From NCBI GenBank assembly GCA_963920575.1, contig OY986970.1, forward strand, positions 19,661,274-19,725,273: a DNA stretch of 64,000 nucleotides, in the 5' to 3' direction. This DNA is from Narthecium ossifragum. Taxonomy: Eukaryota > Streptophyta > Magnoliopsida > Dioscoreales > Nartheciaceae. Both the position numbers and the translations under genes were made by a program. Below the pieces are notes generated by a model. It was given only the letters and a program-made list of their open reading frames with translations, had not been told where the DNA came from and made no database searches. Shown in pieces: positions 22,991 to 34,568 of this stretch. The first letter of the stretch is position 1. Every line of letters starts with the position of its first letter.

Positions 22991-24600
22991 GATGCAAAAA
23001 AGACGGAGAGGACATCATCGGTCGCTATCTCGCCTATGAATGAGTCGACGACTCTGGATACCTTCTGCATCGCCGGGGAGTACCACACCACGTGCAGCGG
23101 CGGGGAGGGTGGACTGAGTATAGATCGTTATCGCAGTGGCGAGGATGGACGGTGAGGCGTCGTGGGTGCACATGACAGAGAGGATCTTCTGGAAGGAGGT
23201 GAGGAGAGGTGAGAGAGGTTTGTCGCCCACCATTCCGTCGGTGACCGACTCGGGAAGTTGGCCTCGTTGCACGCCTGTATCTATGGAGCAGAGATAACAT
23301 TGGAAAAATTGTTTACTAGATATAGAATTAGAAAAAAGGAGGCCGAGCTTATAAGACATTGGTGCTAATGGCGTCGATGCATCGTCGGCGATCGCAAGAG
23401 GCTCTCACAAGACCGTAGCACGATGACCGAGCGGGGTAGTGTCTTGAGCGCCTCTTGCCGATTGCTGACGAGCTTCGGAATTGACGCCGTAGCAGAACTT
23501 CACGGCCTTTTCGAGCTTCCGTCTCCTTTACATCCCATCGCATGTGATCCTCACCTTTTTCCTTTAATCTTCTTGTGATTCTTCGAACCCCCGGATCAAT
23601 AATCCAACGGTGAACCGATGCATATCGCATCATAGGCCCCCGAATCCTTATGATATGGTATTCTAACAACCGTTAATTGGTACATGAGAAAAAGGAGGTG
23701 CGGAGGACGGTGTTGGCGTTAGGCGCCGCTGGAAGTCGCGACGACCCATCATCATGGCTGTCGCTGTGCTGCTCGTCAACGGAGTGCGTAGGCACAGGTC
23801 GGCAGAATTGGCGGTCGGACGGGTCACGGATAGATCGGCCGACGTAAGCACAATCGCCTGATTTTGTAGGGGATGGATTTGGGTATGTTGCCTCTGCAGT
23901 TCTTAAGACTAGTTTGCCATGCGTCCGTAACATCACTGAAAATTTAATCGGTTAAGTAAATATCGCAAAGCTCTCCAAATTTCAGATACTATCAGAGACA
24001 CTTTAAAAATACACAGATCATTTGAAAATTTTCAGAAATTTAGTTTAATATAAGTATAAATAAAATTACTAAACTACTCCTCTCTGTGATGGATATATTT
24101 TTGAGTTTTTTGAATGGATATATTTAACTTATGTGTTAGTACTCAAATGCATATAAGTCATTTCAGAACTTAATCATGATTCTTTTGTTACGACTAAATC
24201 TTTTAATTGGATGGGAGGGGTTATGTAAAATGACTTTCATATTTTTGAGGGGTACTTTTATGATGTTAAAAATTTAGGAGATTTGAGATATTAAGTTTTT
24301 TTTGAAAAAATAAATAAGTCCGATTTACTTTAACTAACTCAAGAAATTATGATCAAATTACTATTGATTTGTCGACTGCTTTTTTCATTAGTCAAATTGA
24401 CATTCAATAAAATAGTGAGTTACAATAGGGACATTTATGTCTTTCTCATAGTTTATAGTTATTTTCACTTAATCAAAATCTAATCGACGACCAAAATACT
24501 CTTGAGTGGTCAATTTCTCCTTAGTTGGTCAATTAATTTATTTGAAGTTGAATTCAGACTTGATGTAATGAGTATTATAATAGGGGCATTCATGTCTTTT
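22991..24600. other. Intergenic with possible decayed coding fragment
   Basis: On the minus strand 23015-23280 reads as a plausible protein piece (LLTSFQKILSVMCTHDASPSILATAITIYTQS). It changes frame near 23100, to a stretch like YSPAMQKVSRVVDSFIGEI, suggesting a frameshifted gene relic. I do not recognise the family. 23350-23940 has GC-rich ORFs without recognisable similarity, and 23940-24600 is AT-rich and empty. Confidence 0.3.
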
Positions 24601-24607
24601 TTTTTGC

Positions 24608-24819
24608 GTTTGGTATAGGAATAAGCTATTCTGGATTAAGGGATTTTGAGGCTAACAAATCTGGAATAAGAGGTGGGGGAAAATGGAAATAAAATAATAA
24701 TTATTATTTAGAATAAGAAAATGTAGAGTTGTAGTAGTATGTGGAATGAGAATAAATGGATAATGGTTAATTGGGATAGGAAAAAACCCATTTGCACCTC
24801 CCTTATTCCCATACCAAAC
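24608..24819. mobile_element. MITE-like element
   Basis: An 18-bp inverted repeat, GTTTGGTATAGGAATAAG (24608-24625) against CTTATTCCCATACCAAAC (24802-24819), has one mismatch and bounds about 210 bp of AT-rich non-coding sequence. Target duplication not resolved. Confidence 0.6.
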
Positions 24820-24936
24820 ATGAGAAGTACTATGAGCGTTTTTTGCAATGAGAAAATATTTGTACAATATAGATATGATATAGGTATTTGCAATAGATCC
24901 AGCGCAAAGCAACTATGTGATCCGATATTGATCTAA

Positions 24937-25430
24937 CGCGGACTACAAAACATTTCACATTTTATTAGGATTTTTTACTTATTTATCTCTAAAAACTTTT
25001 AAAATATCAAACATACATGTCAATAATTTAATATTACACATGTACCCCTTAAAACTTAAGAAAAGAGTTAATCTGCCCATCCGTCAACCTCCATTAGCCT
25101 AACTAGCTTAACCAAGGTTTAACCATGGTTATAAACTAAACATTGCATGTAAATTTACTTAATTGCCCCTCCTCCATCCTCACAATATCATATGTCGAGC
25201 AACAACCGTCCGGCGAGCAGGCGGTGATGCCGGGGTGAAGTCCAACCAACAACAACGGCGGCGGTGGTGTACGACGATAGTGGTGAAGTTAGTGCGATTG
25301 CAAAAGAATTACTAAAAATTGCAGCGGTGAAGTCCGCGCGACGGCAGCGGCGAACTCCGCACGATGGCCGCTATAAATTGTTAAAACATGGACAATCTTC
25401 TCATCATATCACCCCGATCCATTGGCCGGC
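24937..25430. other. Intergenic, no gene seen
   Basis: AT-rich sequence up to about 25190, then GC-rich sequence with CGGCGG words. Nothing recognised. Confidence 0.4.
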
Positions 25431-25579
25431 ACTGAGACACTGTCCGCGACAATCCCACCGATGTCATCGGAAGCCTCAACACATCATCCACACCACTTCT
25501 TAAACCCGTCTCCACCCTCTTCCCCTTTCCACTGCTCAAGAACCCACCATCACCATTCACCAACCAATTACAACTGCTG

Positions 25580-26160
25580 GACCCCAAGCAAAGCGCCTTC
25601 TTCACCACCATGCGCGACACGAGAGGGTACCTAGCGCCTGAGTGGCTCACCAACTCCGCCATCTCCAACAGGACCGACGTCTATAGCTTCGAGATGATCC
25701 TGCTGGAAATAGTGAGAGGGCGGAGGAATGGCTCCGTGGGCACGAGCGGCAGGGGCTCGGGGTTTTCAGGGTCTTCATCGGAGGGCGGTTCGACATCGTG
25801 GGGCTACTTTCTGATGATGGCATTGGAGAAGCATGAGCAAGGGAGTTACGTGGAGCTTGCGGATATGAGATCGGAAGGGAAAGTGGAGGAGGGGGAGGTG
25901 AGGTGGGCGGTGAAGGTGGCGTTGTGCTGTTTGCAAGAGGAGCCCGGGCTGCGACCGAGCATGGAGGTGGTGCCCGGGATGTTGGAGAGGACCTTGTCGG
26001 TGTCGGAGCCCAGAGTGGAGTCGCTGGGATTCTCGAAGCTCTACGGGAGGGGCTTCGCCGATCCAAGGATTGGAGGAGGGAGGGTGGCGATGTTGCTTGG
26101 GGGAACAATACTTCGTCGGCTCCACCCTCGATCCCAGTGCCGTTCGTGGGATCGGGGTGA
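25580..26160 (+). pseudogene. Receptor-like kinase C-terminal lobe, truncated
   Basis: From residue LDPKQSAFFTTM the frame gives TRGYLAPEWLTNSAISNRTD (activation-loop end and APE motif, subdomain VIII), DVYSFEMILLEIVRGRRN (subdomain IX) and ALCCLQEEPGLRPSMEVVPGMLE (subdomain XI). The pattern, with a Ser/Gly-rich insert and ALEKHEQGSYVELAD, matches G-type lectin S-receptor-like kinases of the At5g35370 type. The canonical Gly of DVYSFG is Glu. Subdomains I-VII (P-loop, VAIK lysine, HRD, DFG) are absent; the preceding ~50 open codons look unrelated. Near 26100 the family C-tail continues in another frame. This is a 5'-truncated, frameshifted relic, not a working kinase. Confidence 0.75.
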
Positions 26161-26460
26161 TCCTTTTCTTTGGTTATTGATATTGATGCCTGCTGATGCC
26201 GCTGGTAGGGGCAATAGTCTTTTTACATTGCGCGTGTTAAAAATATTTCTTAAAGATTCACCGACAAGTAAATTGAGGGTAGATTAACCCTTTTCTCTTT
26301 TGAGGGTTACATACATGTATAATATCAAACTATTGAAGAATATGTTTGATATTTAAGAAATTTTTAGGGATCAATAAGTAAAAACCCTTTTGTGTGAGAT
26401 GAGCCACGATGGCTAAGTATTACACCCAGTTACACGGTACAATCAAGGGCCTCAAGGCCA

Positions 26461-27559
26461 TGTCACACCTGACTTAGAAAACCCATCCGGTCTTGGCGTG
26501 AGGGTTCCTACTACTATTCACTGCCAATCTGGCGCGATATAATAAAACAACACATCTAAATTAAACAATTGATCACGCATCAATATTATAATCTCTAATA
26601 TAAGAAAAAATATTGATACAAAACTAATACTCAAATGTCTTACATAACTATCTCAAAATCCTTATAGAAGGAAATTATACATTTATGTAATCCAAAAAGA
26701 GTAACTGAACCCCAAGTTCTCAAACACCTCCGGAGGTTGGCGCACCACCAAGAGCCTGTCCAGCGAGTGCTACGGTAGAAGAGCTGACACATACACCTGC
26801 AAAACGCAGCTCGAGTAGGAGTGAGCGATAAGCTCAGCAGGATTCTATTCTACGTCACTCACAAAGAAGGAAACTACAAACTGTGCCATCTCTCTCTGCC
26901 AAGCCTAAGGCGTAGCTAACTACATTAACATAAAAGTGAACGACAATGAGGATCACGCTAGCTCTGAGCGCTTCTCGAAGTGTGTCCAATGAAGAATAAA
27001 TAGGGATTTCAGTGCATCTTCAAAGTAACCCAAACCCCAAGACATGTGAGAAACCGCCCCAAGGGGTAACAGTAAATAAACCACCTTAAGCTTGTAAATC
27101 TTTACAAGCTTTCCACCAAGCTTCTAGGTGCTTGGCAACCTATCCACAAAGCTTACAGGTGCTTGGCAACCTTACAATCACTCCCAACAACAGTTGGATA
27201 TCTCTCAAGGTCTACTTCACACTTGAAGTAGTTATACAAAGGTTAAAGCTCTCAAGAAGAGACTAAAACTTGTTACAATGTTTACAAAAAATCCCCTCAG
27301 TCTTACTTCAAGTCTGCAACGGCTCTTTAACGGCTAGTTTCCTGACTGGCAGTCGACTGTCGCATCGTCCGCCACATCATCCGTCGAGTTTTTCTTGAGC
27401 CGCGGTCGATCCACGCATCGATCTTCAAGCTTCACGGTCGACCGTTGTATCGACCGTCACATCATCTGTGAGCCTCTATTGTGAAAACCGCTTCTCAGAT
27501 TCGATGCCTCGTTCGACCGTCGCTTCAAGACAACAATTCACATAGGCCGCGGTCGACCG
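26461..27559 (-). mobile_element. Family-A LTR (A5), interrupted
   Basis: Begins TGTCACACCTGACTTAGAAA, homologous to the A4 end at 27560. The sequence proceeds about 1.1 kb, through GGTCGATC-type words (27390-27550), until A4 starts. The rest should lie beyond A4, in or after the assembly gap. Confidence 0.6.
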
Positions 27560-29664
27560 TGTCACACCCCGACCCAGAAAACCCATCCAGGACGGGGCGT
27601 GAGGATCCTAACACTATTTATCATCAACCGGCGCAGTACAAGCGGAAAGGATAAACAATTTAAGCAAAAGTATTCCAGAGGCTAAGCAGATTTTAATCAT
27701 AATATAACATCAAGTCTTACAATATCTGAATTCCAAAATACAGATTTATACAACATCCCAAAGGTTCTCCAAAAAGGGGTATAACATGCATAAATATATA
27801 TATCAAAAAGTTACAACAGACATATCCTCCAACCAAACCTCAGACGCCTCTGGATGTACTCGCGCCGCCAAAAGCCGAACCTGCTGGCTCCACTGAGGAG
27901 GAACTGCCGCCTGCACTTGCAAACGCAGCCCGGGTAGGAATGAGCAAAAAGCCCAGTAGGGTTCTACTCTACGGCACACTGAAGGGAGGAAAACAACAAC
28001 AGTGTTGTCCCCCAGCCTAAGTCTAAAGGATGCCACGGGTCTCATAACCCACCGATGTCCCAAGGGTTCCTGTCATGAAACCTCTCTCCTGAACATGTTA
28101 CCAGGAGGACCACGGAAACAGTAACATGCAGGCTCTAACCCTTACCCAGCAGGGATACCACTGCCTGGGGACCACGTCGGGAACTCCTCGGTTGCATCCT
28201 TAGCACTTGGGCTTGGAAGACAACACGACCTCTAAACCTCAAACAAAGATTCAAGCCGACTATCGCAATCCTCAATCATCAGAGATTCAGATCGACAATC
28301 ACACCCTAATCCTGACTATCCAGCCACGGTCCTAAGGCTAGATCTGAGCTACCCGAGAGCTTCGGATCGGCGACCCAAGACATCGCTCGCCTAACCTCAA
28401 ATGCCTCTAATGCATACAATGCATGAGCTTAAGCAAGCATCTAATCCTAGATGTCTCTATATGTCACATCAACAGTTATAAGTTCAACAAGTATACAATA
28501 GCCCTCGCCACTCGCCGACAAGGGTTAAGGTTCCACAATTTCTCATTAACTAGCACTCATAGCTAGTTAATGGCTAAGCAAACAACTGATCATTTAATTA
28601 CAATCATACAGTATTTAAATGCAAGTAAAGCCATATATTTACCAAGAAGGAAGTCACATGAATCGATTCTCAAACCCGATGGAAAACCCCTTGAAAACCC
28701 CATCAAATCCCCCTACATGCTTCCCAACATGCTTAGGTACTAATCCCAAACCAAATCCGTCCAAGAAAAGCCAGAAAATACTGTTCAGGCGCTCACGGTC
28801 GATGCGACGGTCGATCCGTGCATCGACCGTGAGACCACGGACGATGCCACGGTCGATCCAGAGATCGACCGTGAGACCCATGCGAAGAAAAACCAAGGGC
28901 GACGGTCGATCGACCCATCGACCCTGAGAAGCCCAATATCGAACAGAGCCTGACGGTCGATCCGACGGTCGACCGTCAGGTAAAAGGGAAAAGAAGGAGG
29001 TCCCGCGGTCGATCCATGCATCGACCCTGGGAAGCCAAAATCTCAACAGAGCCCGACGGTCGATGCGACGGTCGATCCGACGGTCGACCGTCAGGCCCAG
29101 AGTAAGTATATTAAAGCTTGACGGTCGATACATCGATCGACCGTCGAGCCTGACGGTCGATGCACCGATCGACCGTCGAGCTCGCGACGCAAAATGCCAA
29201 AATCCCATTCCTAGGTTTTCACGGATCAAAACATGTTTTAAAATAATGAAACTTGGTAGGCAAGTGTATTTTGAAGTGGAGAATCCAATGATGTAAAGAA
29301 ATCCAGTTTTAGATGGTTAAATCCCATTTTAGGTCGGAAAACCAAAAACCGACAAAACGGCGACGTTTCGGAAACCAGCCGTTAGAATACGGAAATCTTG
29401 GCATACAAACACTCCAAACCATTCACATTGCATACACAACGGATTACACAACATCCTAGCATGGCATTTCACAGCAAACCACATATGCAACCTAACCTAG
29501 TAGAACCCGATCCAAGGATCGGGGTAGAAACACCTACCTGGGCAAGCAATGAAGCTTCTCCACGCGTCCAGCCAGCCGCGCCGTGAAGATCCGCTGCTCA
29601 AGTTCAGTCCTCCAAGGTCAAGCCCAGCCGGAGGAGAAGAGAAGGGAGAAGGAGAGAAGAAACG
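27560..29664 (-). mobile_element. Family-A LTR (A4), running into assembly gap
   Basis: Starts TGTCACACCCCGACCCAGAA after GACCG. Shares with A1 and A2 the segment with GCAAACGCAGCCCGGGTAGG, a 'cccagtagggttctactctacg' type stretch and CTAGGACC-type words. An array of inverted half-sites ACGGTCGAT/ATCGACCGT fills 28795-29180. The distal end (expected ...TCCTCACA) is lost in the N gap. ORFs here, including a 191-codon Asp/Arg-rich one, are by-products of the repeat. Confidence 0.75.
28795..29185. repeat. Array of inverted GGTCGAT half-sites
   Basis: Pairs such as ACGGTCGAT (28807-28815) and ATCGACCGT (28822-28830), and again 28849-28857 with 28864-28872, each have a 6-nt spacer. Further variants follow to about 29180. 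It lies in the U3 side of a family-A LTR. Confidence 0.8.
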
Positions 29665-29864
29665 NNNNNNNNNNNNNNNNNNNNNNNNNNNNNNNNNNNN
29701 NNNNNNNNNNNNNNNNNNNNNNNNNNNNNNNNNNNNNNNNNNNNNNNNNNNNNNNNNNNNNNNNNNNNNNNNNNNNNNNNNNNNNNNNNNNNNNNNNNNN
29801 NNNNNNNNNNNNNNNNNNNNNNNNNNNNNNNNNNNNNNNNNNNNNNNNNNNNNNNNNNNNNNNN
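29665..29864. other. Assembly gap (200 N)
   Basis: Exactly 200 N, likely a gap of unknown size. ORFs crossing it are meaningless. Confidence 0.99.
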
Positions 29865-30001
29865 CGCACGTGTACACAATTTATGAACGTGTATGCGGTT
29901 TACATGCTTTTCACGTGTATTCCTAGCTCATACACGTGTTCATGCACGCGTATAAATCGGAACACGTGTATGTTTTTTGGTCCTTTTATGAGTACTGATT
30001 T
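29865..30001. repeat. Copy of the MULE-like hairpin core sequence
   Basis: The sequence from CGCACGTGTACACAATTTATG to TTTGGTCCTTTTA matches, in direct orientation, the complement of 31431-31560. It is thus a third copy of the repeat at the centre of the inverted duplication. Confidence 0.7.
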
Positions 30002-30021
30002 TTGAACTCCTTGTACACGCA

Positions 30022-30447
30022 GTCATGAAGACGGGTCTGCTTTCGACACATATGACCCATACGAGGAAATATATTTTGCGAGTGACTGGGTAGCTGATAG
30101 CGACTGCGAGGAGCCATCGAAGATGTTTGACTATGACGAGGTAGATGAGTACGTTCTCAACTTCGAAACACCGGAAGCTCAAGCAACCTACTTTTTGAAT
30201 GCCCCCGAGCCATATGTTGGAGAGAGGTACCCCGCAAGGCAAACCTTAAGCTGTCGCTCGCAAGATGAGTACTAGGAAGAGAAGGTTGCCATCTCAAGGC
30301 GAGGCACAGTCGAGAACAATACGGAGATGTTCGAGGTGTAAGGTACTTGGGCACAACAAGAAGACTTGTAGAGCACCCATTCATCCCAATGCACCCGTAC
30401 GTCCTGTAGTTGTGCCTGGTACATCACCAACTCCGTCTGCTGCATGA
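30022..30447 (+). pseudogene. MULE-like transposase C-terminal fragment
   Basis: After an acceptor-like CGCAG, an acidic open frame runs from 30024 to a stop at 30275 (DPYEEIYFASDWVADSDCEE...). An overlapping frame starting at 30265 gives MSTRKRRLPSQGEAQSRTIR and then CSRCKVLGHNKKTC, a CX2CX4HX4C zinc knuckle, and stops at 30447. RxxRxPSQGE followed by such a knuckle is typical of the C-terminus of plant Mutator-like transposases. The catalytic DDE domain is absent, probably in the gap. The change of frame may be an unrecognised intron or a frameshift. Family assignment is moderately confident. Confidence 0.55.
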
Positions 30448-30701
30448 TGTTGCGTCTATCTTGTGTGTATTGTATGATGCGGCAAGTATAGTATACCTTT
30501 TAATGCAATGTAAAACCAGTCATTTTGGCGCTACACGTGTATTTTTTATGACGATACGTCTATTTTTTTATGACAATACGCGTATTTTTTGAAAAACGCG
30601 TGTCTCAACTTCTTTTCACAAGTATCTTCAGGATACGCACGTGTATAATTTTGATGAATGTGTACGAGGTTTGTTGCATATCACCCAAACAATACCAAGG
30701 C

Positions 30702-31429
30702 ATGACTCCTCCCGCCATCTTCTCTTCTCCCTCTCCACTACCTCCTCTTCTCTTCTCCCTCTCCACTCTTCTCCCTTATTCTTTCATCTCTCCTCCATTT
30801 CCACTGCCTCCACTTCTCTACCTTTGCCAAAATAGTTCACCGGAGAGAGCTTTTCACACATGCAAGGCAATGAGAAGCGTTCCGTTGCATTGTCACTTCA
30901 ACGGACATGCTATAAATCATGAACACAATTCATATTATTTGGGGGGTACTTCCACGATCGACGAGTTCTCGTCGGACCTTACTCTTGCTCAACTGAAGGC
31001 TCACTTTCACGTTCTCAGCAATCTATCTCCTATTGATGTTGAGTTGTTCTTAACATATGAGATACCCAACGATCCATATAGACCATATATAGCCGTCTAG
31101 ACATTGATCTGAACACCCGTTGTTAGAGCCAGCAACTATTCCCTGCATACTGGGTGCCATTGATTAGAACACACCTCTTGAACCATGTCCATGCGAAGAT
31201 GAAGAATTAGCTCAACTGGTGGAAGAGATGACAATTAACGGACTCCCACCGGAGGCCGAGGGGTTAGTTATAGAAGCGCGGGTATAATTATAAGATGCGT
31301 GTATATAAAATTTTACATACGTGTCTGAACTTCTTTTCACGAGTATTAATAGGCTACGCGCATGGACAAAATTTATGAATGTGTATGAGGTCTACGTGCT
31401 TTTCGCGTGTATTACTAGCTCACACACGT
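30702..31429 (+). repeat. Left arm of large inverted duplication (MULE N-terminal segment)
   Basis: The open frame through this arm contains VPLHCHFNGHAINHEHNSYY, LGGTSTIDEFSSDLTLAQLK and LSPIDVELFLTYEIP. This resembles the N-terminal (PB1-like) region of plant MULE transposases; that match is from memory of family layout. A pyrimidine-rich stretch precedes it. The arm reappears inverted at 31475-32075. It also contains about 148 bp (about 31077-31224) missing from the right arm. Confidence 0.75.
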
Positions 31430-31474
31430 AAAAGGACCAAAACATACATGTGTTTCGATTTATACACATGCATG

Positions 31475-32075
31475 AACGTGTGTGCGGGCTAGTAATACAT
31501 GCAAAAAGCATGTAAACCGCGTACACGTTCATAAATTTTGTACACGTGCGTAGCATATAAATACTCGTGGAAATAATTTCAGACACGTATTTAGAATTTT
31601 ATACACACGCATCTTATAATTATACCCGTGCTTCTATAACTTACCCCTCGGCTTCCGGTGTGAGTCCGTTAATCGTCGGGTATCTCGTATGTTAAGAACA
31701 ACTCAATGTCAATAGGAGATTGATTGCTGAGAACGTAAAAGTGAGCCTTCAGTTGAGCAAGAGTAAGGTATGACGAGAACTCGTCGATCGTGGAAGTAAC
31801 CCCCAAATAATATGGATTGCGTTCATGATTTATAACATGTCCATTGAAGTGGCAATGCAGCGGAACACTTTTCATTACCTTGCATGTGTGGAGAGCTCTC
31901 TTCGATGAATTATTTTGACGAAAGTAGAGAAGTGGTGACAGTGGAAAGGGATGAGAGATGAAAGAATAAAAGAGAAGAGTGGTTAGGGAGAAGAGAAGAG
32001 AAGAGGAGGCAGTGGAGAGGAAGAAGAGAAGACAGAGGGAGGAGCCATGCCCGGCGGGAGGGAGGAAGAGGATTC
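31475..32075 (-). repeat. Right arm of large inverted duplication
   Basis: On the minus strand it encodes VPLHCHFNGHVINHERNPYY, LGVTSTIDEFSSYLTLAQLK and LSPIDIELFLTYEIPDD. It is collinear with the left arm apart from one internal deletion of about 150 bp. The two arms are separated by about 45 bp, so a transcript across them would form a hairpin with a stem of roughly 0.6 kb. Confidence 0.75.
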
Positions 32076-32119
32076 GGGAAGAAGAAGCTTTGGAAAGAAG
32101 ACACATCCCGTCGCATTAA

Positions 32120-32800
32120 ATACGATGGGATGTTTTTGTCATTTTTTAATCAAAATCAGAAGATGCGTTAAATTTGAGAAACAGATACTTGGCATGGCCA
32201 TCCATGACATGAGAGGGGAGAGTAAAATCAGAATTTATATGATTATCGATTCTCTGTTGCAAAAAAATTTTAGAAGGGATCTCGTTCTGTCAGAAGGAAC
32301 ATCATGGTCTAATTTGACAAAAACTTCGTGAAACTGAAGTAGCTGCTGGGTGACATTAGACTGGCCTCGTGGCTAAATTGAGATAAAAAAAAAAGCAGTC
32401 CTTTGGTTGAAGCCCAAATCAGATGTCACGCCCTGCTATGTTTTATGGCGCCGGCAGCAGGCACACCCAATCTGATTGAGTTCATGCATGCGAGATCAGG
32501 GACGTCAGCAGTTGAGTAAGCGTGATTGTCTTCTTACGTGAACCACCGTTGAAAAGAGAGCATTTCTCACTTGTGGAAAGATTAGAAAGGCATCTCTGAA
32601 CTGTAGGGCGATGAGACAGGGAGATAGGAATCTATGGGAGGAGGAGATCCAGGAAGGAAAACAAGGGGCAACATGGGGCCTATGTGCACTATTTTTACTA
32701 GAGTAATCATTGCACACTTGTGCAGAAGCCACCATGAAAGGCGTTCAGGCTTCCAATGTCTTAACACATAAATCATGTTTTCTTTTGTTTCTTTTTCTTG
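32120..32800. other. Intergenic, no gene seen
   Basis: Mixed sequence without recognised ORFs or transposon ends. Confidence 0.45.
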
Positions 32801-32825
32801 ATTATACTATAGACATGTGATGTGT

Positions 32826-33915
32826 TATAAATGTGTAATTAAAAAGTTATAAACTTAATTAAATATTAAATTTATAATTTTTATTCAATTACTATACTAT
32901 TTAATAGAATAACGGCAAAGTCCGGAGTCGATCCACATGAAAAAACAATTATAGAAGTGGTATCAATTATCAAAACCCTAAATCGGAGAATAAGAATCAA
33001 AGATAGATTTGAGTTATCTAAATTAACTAAGAAAAGAAATAAAATGTTGATCAATTCGAATCAATGAAGTAGTTACTTAGGAATTACTCAATCCGCCCTA
33101 ATTTCGTTATTAGTTTTCTTTAGTCATTATCTTGTTCGTTTTTCTCAAAATTATGGATCATATAGCTACAAACTCATATGAATCCCAGAAAGAAAGTTAA
33201 TGTTCTCAATGACATAACGTATCTTTGCTTTGCATAAATTGTTTTCAATCCTATGATTACCTTTAGTTATACTACTACTGATGAACTTGGCACAATCAAT
33301 ATTCGCTTAACATAGCTTATCTTAAAGGCAAATAAAAAATTTCATGAAAACCATATCATAAATCTATACAAACAATCACAGAAAGCTTGCATGACTGAAA
33401 GTACTTCAAGGGAGCTCTACTCTTTTAAATTTCTAATCAATAAAACCATATTTACGAGATTATGCATTGAGAAGTTCACAAGATTCAAACTAAAAAAAAG
33501 ACCAAAATTGCACTAGAGTTTCATGAGATTCCTAAGTACAAGAAGTTAGCCACTCATCTTTTGAATGAAGGCCATCGGATCGGAAAAGAAAGCTGTCACC
33601 ATCAAGACCTTCACCATCTTCTCTTTTCTTCTCCAAAGATAGTCAAAAGATGATAATTTTAGGTGGAATAACCCTATTTATAGGAGAATTCCCAAAATTA
33701 GGTTTTGGCCAAGTTGGACTTCTATTAAGACTCAGATTTCCTGAATTAGCCATTGCGGCCTAGTCTGATCTCAACCAGGTACATTCAGTCGGGAATCTCA
33801 TAACTTTCCAACACGAAAAATGTAGATAAGGAAGTCCTCCATTAGATCGCAAAGATTTCAAAATATTTTAATTTATCTAGAATAGTTGAAGAATATTCTT
33901 CTAAACCACCAATTC
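32826..33915 (-). mobile_element. Long-LTR remnant, copy 1
   Basis: Homologous to 43630-44960, for example GGAATTACTCAATCCGCCCTAA (33083-33104) and the 'tctcaaaattatggatcatatagc' region. On the minus strand it contains GTGGATCGACTCCGGACTTT near 32930, the Tat/Athila-type LTR 3' signature. Ends are approximate; no target duplication found. Confidence 0.5.
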
Positions 33916-33919
33916 AATG

Positions 33920-34330
33920 GGATCGTGGGATGCATGCATCAAGTGTTATATGTATCGGGCAGTAGATGTACTTGCTTGGTTGCTCCAGTGATTTGAAGCA
34001 TGGGCCATGGGATACATGCATCATTGCTGTTTGGTTTGCCTTTTGGATCAGCTGATGCACCTTGATCCTTTGTACATATATTGTGTGTATATATAATTCT
34101 TATAATGTTCACATAATGACGTAATAAAGTTATATATATATATTAATGTTTACATAATTTTATTAAATATATTTTAATTAATATTTTCACGAGCTGTACA
34201 TGAGATACACAACAGATGGGCTCATTACGTGAAATGACCATTTTTACCGTTTCATATGATACATGATTTTGGGGCTCCGTTGCATTGCTGACAGTACCAG
34301 CTGCATGGCGCCAACCAAACAGACCATTCA
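33920..34330. mobile_element. Degenerate TIR element related to 10691-11605
   Basis: It shares TGCATGCATC words, TGTTTGGTTTGCC (34029) and an inverted CCAACCAAACAGACC near 34312. AT-rich core at 34070-34190. Boundaries uncertain. Confidence 0.4.
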
Positions 34331-34568
34331 CCCAAATCTGGCCCAAACGCGAATGGCCCAGACAGCTTATGAACTCAAGCCTGAGAGCCATTCCCAAATA
34401 AAGGACGTCGATCTCCTCAAGATTTGTATGGGCTGGGCCCAGGGTGTTCTCACGTTGGATTATATCAACTCACCCACGAATCAGACCAACCCCAAACAAT
34501 TATATTTTCGTTTGTTCGTCCTTGTCAAGCACATCTCAAGTTAGTACGTGGAAAGTCATGTCTCTTAC

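Noticed and set aside
28795..29185. CRISPR-like array
   Set aside because: Spaced inverted words in a plant LTR; spacers are irregular or repeat-derived, and the genome is eukaryotic.
28654..29229. 191-codon minus ORF rich in DRRIDR
   Set aside because: Created by the GGTCGATC half-site array in a family-A LTR; repeat composition, not a protein.
29497..30005. ORFs spanning the N gap
   Set aside because: They contain runs of unknown residues; no evidence of coding.
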